Source: Conexibacter sp. (GTDB taxonomy: Bacteria; Actinomycetota; Thermoleophilia; Solirubrobacterales; Solirubrobacteraceae). From it: a DNA stretch of 6,873 nucleotides. This document shows positions 1-6,873 of the stretch, in pieces; position 1 is the first letter of the stretch, and each line of letters starts with the position of its first letter. The stretch lies in assembly GCA_025964215.1 (NCBI GenBank), contig JAOPZG010000350.1, positions 1 to 6,873 of the forward strand, read 5' to 3'. The position numbers and the translations under genes were made by a program. The notes beneath the pieces are model-generated. The model saw nothing but the letters and a program-made list of their open reading frames with translations, had not been told where the DNA came from and made no database searches.

Positions 1-420
1 GGCATCCACCTCCGCGGGTTCGCCCAGATCGATCCGCTGGTCGCCTACAAGAACGAGGCGTACGAGCTCTTCACCGACCTGATGAACTCGATCTGGGCCG
101 ACTTCTCGCGGATGGTCTTCCACGTCGAGGTCGAGGTCGAGGGCACCGACGGCCCCGCGCTGCCGCAGGGCGGCTCCGCGGGTCCGGTCGCCATCCAGTA
201 CACCGGCGGCGTCGGCACCCAGCAGCCCAGCGCGCTGACCGCCGCGGCCGCCGCCGGCACCGCCGGCGGCGCGGCCGTCGAGTACGCCGAGGGCGAGGGC
301 GTCGAGGACGCCATGCCCGTCGTCCAGCAGCGTCGCGTCGACGAGCACGAGACGATCGGCCGCAACGACCCGTGCTGGTGCGGGAGCGGCAAGAAGTACA
401 AGAAGTGCCACGGGGCGTAG
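1..420 (+). CDS. secA: Protein translocase subunit SecA, C-terminal 139 residues (5' end outside window)
   Basis: SecA is the ATPase motor that pushes unfolded preproteins through the SecYEG channel at the cytoplasmic membrane. Only the C-terminus is here, open from base 1 and ending at TAG 418-420. The first ~45 residues ([20 protein letters not shown], then a helix with LMNSIW) are the strongly conserved end of the helical scaffold/wing region of SecA. A low-complexity Ala/Gly/Glu linker follows. The last 18 residues form the SEC-C zinc motif [18 protein letters not shown], with ligands C125, C127, C136 and H137 of the fragment; in SecA this tail is known to bind zinc and contact SecB or the ribosome and lipids. 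prfB begins on the last base of the stop, so the two are probably co-transcribed and translationally coupled. Identification is secure; the ATPase domains cannot be inspected. Confidence 0.96.
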   Translation, partial: GIHLRGFAQIDPLVAYKNEAYELFTDLMNSIWADFSRMVFHVEVEVEGTDGPALPQGGSAGPVAIQYTGGVGTQQPSALTAAAAAGTAGGAAVEYAEGEGVEDAMPVVQQRRVDEHETIGRNDPCWCGSGKKYKKCHGA

Positions 421-1529
421 TGGCGTCCCCGTCTGACACAGCCCTTCCCATCCCGCAGCGCCTCGCGGCGATCCGCGCGAGCTACGACAGGCTGCGCTCC
501 AGCACCGACCCCGACGCCCTCGAGGCCTCGGCCGCCGCGCTGGAGCAGCAGATGCAGGTGCCCGGGTTCTGGGACGACTCCGGGACGGCGGCGAAGGTCA
601 ACACCGAGCATGCGCGGACGACGCGCAAGTTGAAGGCCTTCCAGGAGCTCGCGGCCGACGTCGAGGACCTCGACGGGCTGGTCGAGCTCGCCGAGGAGGA
701 CGAGGAGCTGGCCGGCGAGCTGCAGGAGCAGCTCGCCTCGCTGGAGAGCCGGCTCGGCGCGCTCGAGGAGGAGCGGCTGTTCTCGGGTCCCTACGACGCG
801 GGCGACGCGCTGGTCACCGTCAACGCCGGCGCGGGCGGCACCGACGCCCAGGACTGGGCCGAGATGGTCCTGCGGATGATGATGCGCTGGGCCGAGTCGC
901 GTGGCTTCAAGGTCGAGCTGCTGGAGGCGAGCGCGGGGGAGGAGGCGGGCATCAAGTCCGCCACGTTCCGCGCGCAGGGCGAGAACGCGTACGGCCTCTT
1001 CAACGCCGAGCAGGGCGTCCACCGGCTCGTCCGGATCTCGCCCTTCGACGCGCAGTCGCGCCGCCAGACCGCGTTCGCCGGCGTCGAGGTCGCGCCCGTC
1101 ATCGAGGACACCGGCGACGTCGAGATCGACTCCGACGACCTCCAGATCGACACCTACCGCGCCTCGGGCGCGGGCGGCCAGCACGTCAACAAGACGGACT
1201 CCGCGGTCCGGATCACGCACCGCCCGTCCGGCATCGTCGTGCAGTGCCAGAACGAGCGCTCGCAGTCCGCCAACAAGGACACCGCGATGAAGATGCTGCG
1301 CGCGAAGCTGCTGGAGCGCTACGAGCGCGAGCGCCAGGAGGAGATCGCCAAGGAGCGCGGCGAGACGCTCGACGTGAACTTCGGCTCGCAGATCCGCTCC
1401 TACGTGCTGCACCCGTACACGATGGTCAAGGACCACCGCACCGACCGCGAGATGGGCGACGCCCAGCGCGTGCTCGACGGCGACCTCGACGGCTTCGTGC
1501 GCGAGTACCTGCTCAAGGCCGCGGGCTAG
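420..1529 (+). CDS. prfB: Peptide chain release factor 2 (RF2)
   Basis: RF2 enters the ribosomal A site at UGA and UAA stop codons and triggers hydrolysis of peptidyl-tRNA. The 369-residue product matches the usual family length (~365). A coiled-coil-rich N-terminal domain (about 1-120, with WDD at 51-53) is followed by the anticodon-mimic motif SPF at 207-209 (RISPFDAQSRRQTAF), which distinguishes RF2 from the PxT-type RF1. The catalytic GGQ is at 252-254 in RASGAGGQHVNKTDSAVR. I chose the GTG at 420 because it overlaps the secA stop by one base (TAGTG) and gives a family-like N-terminus; an in-frame GTG at 372 would lie inside secA. The upstream GGGG at 412-415 is a poor ribosome site, so reinitiation after secA is likely. 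There is no in-frame TGA near codon 25, so the well-known RF2 autoregulatory +1 frameshift is absent. The gene itself ends in TAG, read by RF1. Confidence 0.96.
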   Translation: MASPSDTALPIPQRLAAIRASYDRLRSSTDPDALEASAAALEQQMQVPGFWDDSGTAAKVNTEHARTTRKLKAFQELAADVEDLDGLVELAEEDEELAGELQEQLASLESRLGALEEERLFSGPYDAGDALVTVNAGAGGTDAQDWAEMVLRMMMRWAESRGFKVELLEASAGEEAGIKSATFRAQGENAYGLFNAEQGVHRLVRISPFDAQSRRQTAFAGVEVAPVIEDTGDVEIDSDDLQIDTYRASGAGGQHVNKTDSAVRITHRPSGIVVQCQNERSQSANKDTAMKMLRAKLLERYERERQEEIAKERGETLDVNFGSQIRSYVLHPYTMVKDHRTDREMGDAQRVLDGDLDGFVREYLLKAAG

Positions 1530-1540
1530 CGCCGGGCAGC

Positions 1541-1546
1541 TAGTCT
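1541..1546 (+). promoter_or_regulatory. Possible -10 element for a near-leaderless decarboxylase transcript
   Basis: TAGTCT fits the actinobacterial -10 pattern TANNNT and ends seven bases before the GTG at 1554. A transcript would therefore start at about 1553, on or next to the start codon. No Shine-Dalgarno sequence lies between prfB and this start, which fits leaderless initiation, common in actinobacteria. No convincing -35 is present about 17 bases upstream (GC-rich prfB 3' end). The motif is short and could occur by chance. Confidence 0.35.
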
Positions 1547-1553
1547 CGCTCGG

Positions 1554-3056
1554 GTGAGCGAGGCGTCGACCCCGAAGTCCGGCCCGTCGGAGCAGCCGAC
1601 GGCGCCCTACCTGGACGCCGTGGTCGCCTACGGCTTCCGCGGTCCCGGCCGCTTCCACGTCCCGGGCCACAAGGGCGGGCCGGGCGCCGACCCGGGCCTG
1701 CGCTACGCGCTCGGCGACCGCGCGCTCGGGATCGACATCCCGCAGGACATCCACGGCGTCGACATCGGCCCGACGCCGACGCCGTACGAGCGCGCCGAGG
1801 CGCTGGCCGCCGAGGCCTACGGCGCCGCGCGCACGTGGTTCCTGACCAACGGCGCGACGCAGGGCAACCACGCGCTCTGCCTGGCGCTCGCGCCGCTCGG
1901 CGCGCACGTCGTCGCGCAGCGCAACTCGCACGCGTCGATCGTCGACGGGCTCGTGCTGAGCGGCGGGCTGCCGTCGTTCGTCGCGCCGGCCTACGACTCC
2001 GAGCTCGGGATGGCGCACGGCGTCACGCCGGACGCGCTCGACGCCGCGCTCGCCGCCGACCCGGAGGCGCGCGTCGCGTTCCTCGTCTCGCCGACCTACT
2101 ACGGGATGGCCGCCGACGTCGAGGCGCTCGCGCGCGTCGCGCATGCCCGCGACGTCGCGCTGGTCGTCGACCAGTCGTGGGGCCCGCACTTCGGCTTCCA
2201 CCCCGACCTGCCCGAGAGCGCGCTGAAGCTCGGCGCCGACGCGGTGCTCACCAGCACGCACAAGATCGTGGGATCGCTGACGCAGAGCGCGATGCTGCAC
2301 ATCGGGCCGACCGGCCGGATCGACCCCGCCGCCGTCGGCCGCGCGATCCGCCTCGTGCGCTCCACGAGCCCCTCGTCGTTGTTGATGGCCTCGCTCGACG
2401 GCGCGCGGCGGCAGCTCGCGGTGCACGGCGAGGCGCTGCTGCACGAGACGATCGCGGCCGCGCAGGCGACGCGCGAGAAGCTCGCGACCACGCCCGGGAT
2501 CGCGACGATCGACGCCGGCTTCGTCGGGCGGGATGGGGTGGCGGCGTACGACCCGCTGCGGCTGGTGCTGGACACGCGCGCCACGGGTCGCACGGGCTAC
2601 GAGGTGGCCGACGCGCTGCGCAATGCCTATGACGTGCAGGTCGAGCTGGCGACGGTCGCGACGATCGTCTGCGTGCTCGGCGTCGGCCAGCCGGCCGAGG
2701 CGCTCGTGCGCTTCGCGGGCGACGTGGACGAGATCGTCAAGCGGATCCAGAAGCCGGGGTCGCCGGTCGCCGCGCTCGTCCGCGGGCCGGGGGCGTTGTC
2801 GAACGAGATGGTCGTCGCGCCGCGTGACGCGTTCCTCGGCGTTAGCGAGGTGGTGGCCTTGGAGGACGCCGTCGGCCGCATCTCCTGCGAGTCGATCGCC
2901 GGCTACCCACCGGGCATCCCGGCGCTGCTGCCCGGCGAGCGCATCACCGCCGACACCGCGACGTACCTCCGCGAGCTCGTCGCCTCAGGCGCGCGCCTGC
3001 ACGGCGCGGCGGACCCGACGATCGCCACGATCCACGTGCTGGCGGGTCGGTCGTAG
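1554..3056 (+). CDS. PLP-dependent Orn/Lys/Arg decarboxylase family protein (short SpeA-like type)
   Basis: This 500-residue fold-type I PLP enzyme belongs to the Orn/Lys/Arg decarboxylase family, whose members make agmatine, putrescine or cadaverine, or act as related lyases. Its length and the absence of an N-terminal wing domain match the compact Bacillus SpeA-like group rather than the ~700-residue enterobacterial enzymes. Visible motifs are FHVPGHKGG at 34-42; TNGATQGNHAL at 98-108, which grips the PLP phosphate region; RNSHASIVDGLVLSGG at 123-138; VVDQSWGPHFGFH at 204-216, where D206 should contact the pyridine nitrogen; and STHKIVGSLTQSAML at 234-248, with K237 the probable Schiff-base lysine. 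The C-terminal domain carries the hallmark GYPPGIPALLPGE at 450-462. An oddity is DQSWG where many family members have DEAHG. The GTG start lies 24 bases after the prfB stop. The family is clear; the substrate (arginine is the usual guess) cannot be read from sequence. Confidence 0.88.
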   Translation: MSEASTPKSGPSEQPTAPYLDAVVAYGFRGPGRFHVPGHKGGPGADPGLRYALGDRALGIDIPQDIHGVDIGPTPTPYERAEALAAEAYGAARTWFLTNGATQGNHALCLALAPLGAHVVAQRNSHASIVDGLVLSGGLPSFVAPAYDSELGMAHGVTPDALDAALAADPEARVAFLVSPTYYGMAADVEALARVAHARDVALVVDQSWGPHFGFHPDLPESALKLGADAVLTSTHKIVGSLTQSAMLHIGPTGRIDPAAVGRAIRLVRSTSPSSLLMASLDGARRQLAVHGEALLHETIAAAQATREKLATTPGIATIDAGFVGRDGVAAYDPLRLVLDTRATGRTGYEVADALRNAYDVQVELATVATIVCVLGVGQPAEALVRFAGDVDEIVKRIQKPGSPVAALVRGPGALSNEMVVAPRDAFLGVSEVVALEDAVGRISCESIAGYPPGIPALLPGERITADTATYLRELVASGARLHGAADPTIATIHVLAGRS

Positions 3057-3061
3057 CCGGC

Positions 3062-3091
3062 TGCTCGCGGAGAGCACCTCGTTACGAACGA
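3062..3091. terminator. Two short hairpins in the convergent gap, weak terminator candidates
   Basis: The 52-base gap between the converging decarboxylase and eRF1-like genes contains two small perfect stems: TGCTC/GAGCA (3062-3066 with 3072-3076, 5-base loop) and TCGTT/AACGA (3079-3083 with 3087-3091, 3-base loop). Neither is followed by a T-tract in either direction, so canonical intrinsic termination is doubtful. The position is where termination would be needed for both genes. Confidence 0.2.
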
Positions 3092-3108
3092 CCGCGGATT
3101 CGGCGACT

Positions 3109-4269
3109 TTAGAACCGCAACAGCGCCGCGACCCCGCCCTTCGCGCCCACGCGCGCGTCGTCCGCCGCGACGTAGCGCACCCGCGCGTCCTGGCCCAGCG
3201 CCGACCCCACGAGCGTCTCGACGACGTTGTCCTCCATGTCGGTCATCGTGCCGTCGGCGGGGCATTGGCCGCCGGCGCTCACGCCCATCCAGCCGCACTG
3301 CGGGCAGCGGGTGCCCTTGGCGGTGAAGCCCTCCTGGAGCACGAGCGTGTCGAGGCGGCGCTCGTGGGCGGCGAGGAGGACGTCGCCGAGGCCGGCGACC
3401 GCGCGGCCGCCCGTGCCGAGGCCCTCGTCGATCTTCGCGAGCAGCTCCTCGTCGCGGCCGGCGATCAGCTCGTCGAGGACGGGGCGCGCGGCAGTCAGGA
3501 CCGCGTCGGCGCTCGAGCCCTTCACGTCGATGTCGAAGTGCCCCTTCACGCAGCGCCCGACGTCGGCGTGCAGGAACGACGCGAAGTGGCCGGTCGTCTC
3601 CTTGGTGCCGCCGAGCAGGATGCCCGCGACGCGGACGTCGCGCAGCCGCCGCGCCAGCTCGGTCGCGACGCCGCGGAGGTGGTTGTCGACCTCGTTCTCG
3701 ACGCTGCGCTCGTAGCGGCGCTCCGAGCGGCCGTCCTGGTCCTGGCGGTCGGAGTCGACGCGGGCGAGCACGTCGTCCTCGTGGCGCCACAGCTCCACCA
3801 GGCCGTCGACCGTGCCGGCCAGGAGCCGCGCGTGCTTGCGGTCGACCAGCACGAACCACCACAGCTCGCCGGTGGCGATCCGGGCGAGCGGCTCGACGCA
3901 CGGCGTGTCGCCGATCTCGACCTTGTGCTCGACCGGGCGCGGCAGCTTGAGGATCTCGAAGAGCCCCGCCGGCTGGCAGGCGAAGATCGCGAGCGCGCGC
4001 GCCTCCTTCGTGTCGACCCCGCCGCGCAGCGCGCCGTTGACGCGCTCGAGGTCCTGCTGGAGCGCGCTGCGCTCGTCGGGCGTGAGGTCGTCCACCTCGC
4101 GGATCGTTCGCGCCGCCGCGTCGAGGACCGAGCTGATCTCGGTCGCCCGCGCTCGCGGCGTCGCGAACTCGCGTGGATCGAGGTTGATGAAGACGCTGAG
4201 GACCTTCCCCTGCGCGCTCCGCGTCTCGGCCAGCTCGCGCAGCCGGTCGGTCGTGATGTCGGTCGCCAT
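3109..4269 (-). CDS. Bacterial archaeo-eukaryotic release factor (eRF1/Vms1-like, baeRF) family protein
   Basis: The 386-residue product has the layout of bacterial eRF1-related proteins. An N-terminal domain (1-130, SVFINLDPREFATPRAR at 25-41) is followed by an RNase H-like eRF1 domain 2 (about 135-275: WWFVLVDRKHARLL, then the basic loop GRSERRYERSVENEVDNH at 180-197). An eRF1 domain 3-like end follows (285-386: GGRAVAGLGDVLLAAHERRL, the small zinc ribbon CPQCGWMG...CPADGT with C322, C325 and C336, then ALGQDARVRYVA and a final GGVAALLRF). Related proteins such as eRF1 and Vms1 hydrolyse peptidyl-tRNA; the bacterial family's function is largely unknown. There is no GGQ, and the loop position where many relatives show G-x-S-Q carries Glu183. 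The ATG at 4269 is the first good start. It has only a distant GAGGGT (4286-4281) upstream and no strong ribosome site. It lies downstream of the Clp ATPase on the same strand and could share its transcript. No signal peptide or membrane segment is seen, so a cytoplasmic protein is expected. Confidence 0.75.
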   Translation of the reverse strand: MATDITTDRLRELAETRSAQGKVLSVFINLDPREFATPRARATEISSVLDAAARTIREVDDLTPDERSALQQDLERVNGALRGGVDTKEARALAIFACQPAGLFEILKLPRPVEHKVEIGDTPCVEPLARIATGELWWFVLVDRKHARLLAGTVDGLVELWRHEDDVLARVDSDRQDQDGRSERRYERSVENEVDNHLRGVATELARRLRDVRVAGILLGGTKETTGHFASFLHADVGRCVKGHFDIDVKGSSADAVLTAARPVLDELIAGRDEELLAKIDEGLGTGGRAVAGLGDVLLAAHERRLDTLVLQEGFTAKGTRCPQCGWMGVSAGGQCPADGTMTDMEDNVVETLVGSALGQDARVRYVAADDARVGAKGGVAALLRF

Positions 4270-4280
4270 GGCTGGCGCCT

Positions 4281-4349
4281 ACCCTCTCACACCGCCTCGA
4301 ACCCTCAGGGGGGTCAGACCCCCTTGAGGGTGGTCGAGGGTTCGCGGTG
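4281..4349 (-). promoter_or_regulatory. Nested inverted repeats between clp and baeRF; possible RNA leader switch
   Basis: Read on the - strand, this region carries two ACCCTC arms (within 4343-4336 and 4331-4326) followed by two GAGGGT arms (4306-4301 and 4286-4281). The outer arm CACCGC plus GAACCCTC (4290-4295 and 4299-4306, interrupted by CTC) is complementary to GAGGGTTCGCGGTG at 4336-4349, and this pairing competes with the inner palindrome for the same bases. The last GAGGGT lies 11 bases from the baeRF ATG and is the only SD-like sequence there, so pairing could mask it. Structure is seen directly in the sequence; a regulatory role is inference. Confidence 0.35.
4301..4331. repeat. 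31-bp near-perfect palindrome with GGGGTCAGACCCC core
   Basis: ACCCTCAGGGGGGTC (4301-4315) is complementary to GACCCCCTTGAGGGT (4317-4331) around a single central A, with 14 of 15 positions Watson-Crick and the fifteenth a G-T pair. It sits in the 97-base gap between the clp and baeRF genes. From memory, GGGGTCAGACCCC-type palindromes recur as dispersed intergenic repeats in many GC-rich bacteria. No T-tract follows on either strand, so it is not a textbook terminator, although it may still slow or end clp transcription. Only one copy is in this window, so repetitiveness cannot be judged here. Confidence 0.7.
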
Positions 4350-4365
4350 CGACCGTCCGTCTCGA

Positions 4366-6564
<2,199 letters not shown>

Positions 6565-6590
6565 GTTTCCTGAAGTCTGGAGTTGGTGGA

Positions 6591-6596
6591 AACCTA
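6591..6596 (-). promoter_or_regulatory. Possible -10 element of the clp promoter
   Basis: On the - strand TAGGTT fits TANNNT and lies 26 bases upstream of the clp ATG. It overlaps the end of the HAIR-like dyad, the geometry expected for a repressor operator. No good -35 (TTGACA-like) appears 17 bases upstream, so the assignment is weak. Confidence 0.3.
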
Positions 6597-6613
6597 AGTC
6601 GATAAGGCTCAAG
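6593..6613. promoter_or_regulatory. HAIR-like operator (HspR-type) in the divergent clp promoter region
   Basis: The HspR-associated inverted repeat of actinobacteria is CTTGAGT-N7-ACTCAAG. Here CCTAAGT, seven bases (CGATAAG), then GCTCAAG match it at 5 and 6 of 7 positions (11 of 14 in total) with the exact spacing. HspR represses chaperone and Clp/Lon genes in Streptomyces and relatives, so the position before a Clp ATPase makes sense. The dyad is imperfect (4 of 7 arm positions are self-complementary), and no hspR gene is in the window, so this is a candidate only. Confidence 0.45.
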
Positions 6614-6640
6614 TCTAGCGCCCGTGAGAGACTGCTCCCT

Positions 6641-6873
6641 GTGCTCTTGGACACGTACCGCCGCACGGGCGCGGATCTGCCCTTCGGCGACCCGCGCCGG
6701 CCGCACGGGGTCGCGATGGAGGGCTGGTTCTGGCGGATCACCTCGGCCGAGCACGGCGCCGTGCTCGTCGTCCTGGCCGGGATCAACCGCGACCGCGCCG
6801 GCCGCGCGTGGGGGACGGTCGGGCTCGCGGCGCATCCCGGCGGCTTCTCGCGGGCGATCGCGGTCGACGACGC
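6641..6873 (+). CDS. N-terminal fragment, possibly a tocopherol cyclase/lipocalin-like protein (3' end outside window)
   Basis: An open frame begins at GTG 6641 and runs off the right edge (77 codons visible). There is no other ATG or GTG upstream in frame within the divergent region, and a weak GAGAG (6626-6630) precedes it. The product lacks a signal peptide. Visible signatures are [15 protein letters not shown] (20-34), [12 protein letters not shown] (40-51) and [13 protein letters not shown] (57-69). The EGW-F/Y-R motif followed by alternating beta-strands resembles the start of tocopherol-cyclase-like and other lipocalin-like beta-barrel proteins, in which EGWY is conserved. This is recognition from a short motif, so the family is tentative; the codon usage and GC pattern support it being a real gene. 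It is divergent from the Clp gene with 76 bases between starts. Confidence 0.5.
   Translation, partial: MLLDTYRRTGADLPFGDPRRPHGVAMEGWFWRITSAEHGAVLVVLAGINRDRAGRAWGTVGLAAHPGGFSRAIAVDD

Noticed and set aside
121..144. Tandem GTCGAG/GAGGTC hexamers in secA
   Set aside because: Three short units encode a Val-Glu run inside the normal SecA tail; this is ordinary codon-level repetition in a GC-rich gene.
426..437. GTC TGA C near the prfB start, resembling the RF2 frameshift site (CTT TGA C), with the prfB frame reached by a +1 shift
   Set aside because: It lies only about five codons into the gene, not near codon 25. No SD-like AGGGGG sits three bases before it, and no start codon feeds that frame. 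A continuous frame from GTG 420 explains the protein.
45..2444. A 799-codon open frame on the - strand opposite secA, prfB and the decarboxylase
   Set aside because: Same reason: it is an antisense shadow of three recognisable genes, with biased composition and no domain signature.
4291..4304. GGTTCGAG on the - strand resembling a tRNA T-loop
   Set aside because: The flanking bases do not form a T-stem, and no acceptor or anticodon arms are present.
4301..4331. Canonical rho-independent terminator for clp
   Set aside because: The stem is strong but no T-tract follows on either strand, so it is reported as a palindromic repeat only.
6565..6786. Longer N-terminal extension (74 residues) of the Clp ATPase
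   Set aside because: It would run through the AT-richer divergent promoter and into the neighbouring gene; the zinc finger starts properly at the ATG at 6564, which also has a nearby AGGA.

Overview
This is a very GC-rich, gene-dense bacterial segment with five main gene bodies and one gene cut by the right edge. The high GC content, GTG starts, weak or absent Shine-Dalgarno sequences and protein signatures fit a high-GC actinobacterium. A Thermoleophilia/Solirubrobacterales-type genome is my best guess, but this is an inference from style and not from a marker gene. No rRNA, tRNA, CRISPR array, transposase or prophage gene is visible. The gene content is mostly housekeeping.

Left part (+ strand, 1-3056): the 3' end of secA (preprotein translocase ATPase, with its zinc-binding C-terminal tail), then prfB (peptide chain release factor 2), whose GTG start shares one base with the secA TAG stop. 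After 24 bases comes a PLP-dependent Orn/Lys/Arg decarboxylase-family enzyme of the short bacterial SpeA-like type. secA-prfB is a long-conserved neighbourhood. The decarboxylase may be read through from prfB or may have its own near-leaderless promoter (TAGTCT at 1541).

Middle and right part (- strand, 6564-3109): a two-AAA Clp ATPase with a four-cysteine zinc finger in place of the usual Clp N-domain (ClpE-like architecture, with a ClpC1-like LGF ClpP-docking tripeptide). It is followed after 97 bases by a bacterial protein of the archaeo-eukaryotic release factor (eRF1/Vms1-like, 'baeRF') superfamily. The gap between them holds a 31-bp near-perfect palindrome embedded in further inverted repeats that could form competing RNA hairpins, one arm lying next to the start of the eRF1-like gene. 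The decarboxylase and the eRF1-like gene converge across a 52-base gap.

Right edge: a 76-base, locally AT-richer divergent promoter region separates the Clp gene from a + strand gene truncated at 6873. That gene's 77 visible residues suggest a tocopherol-cyclase/lipocalin-like protein. The divergent region contains a 21-bp imperfect match to the HspR operator (HAIR) and three copies of AAGTC, suggesting heat-shock control of the Clp gene.

The most interesting possibility is the pairing of an eRF1/Vms1-like putative peptidyl-tRNA hydrolase with a Clp unfoldase downstream of a stress-type operator. This would fit release and degradation of stalled nascent chains. It remains a hypothesis from gene order.
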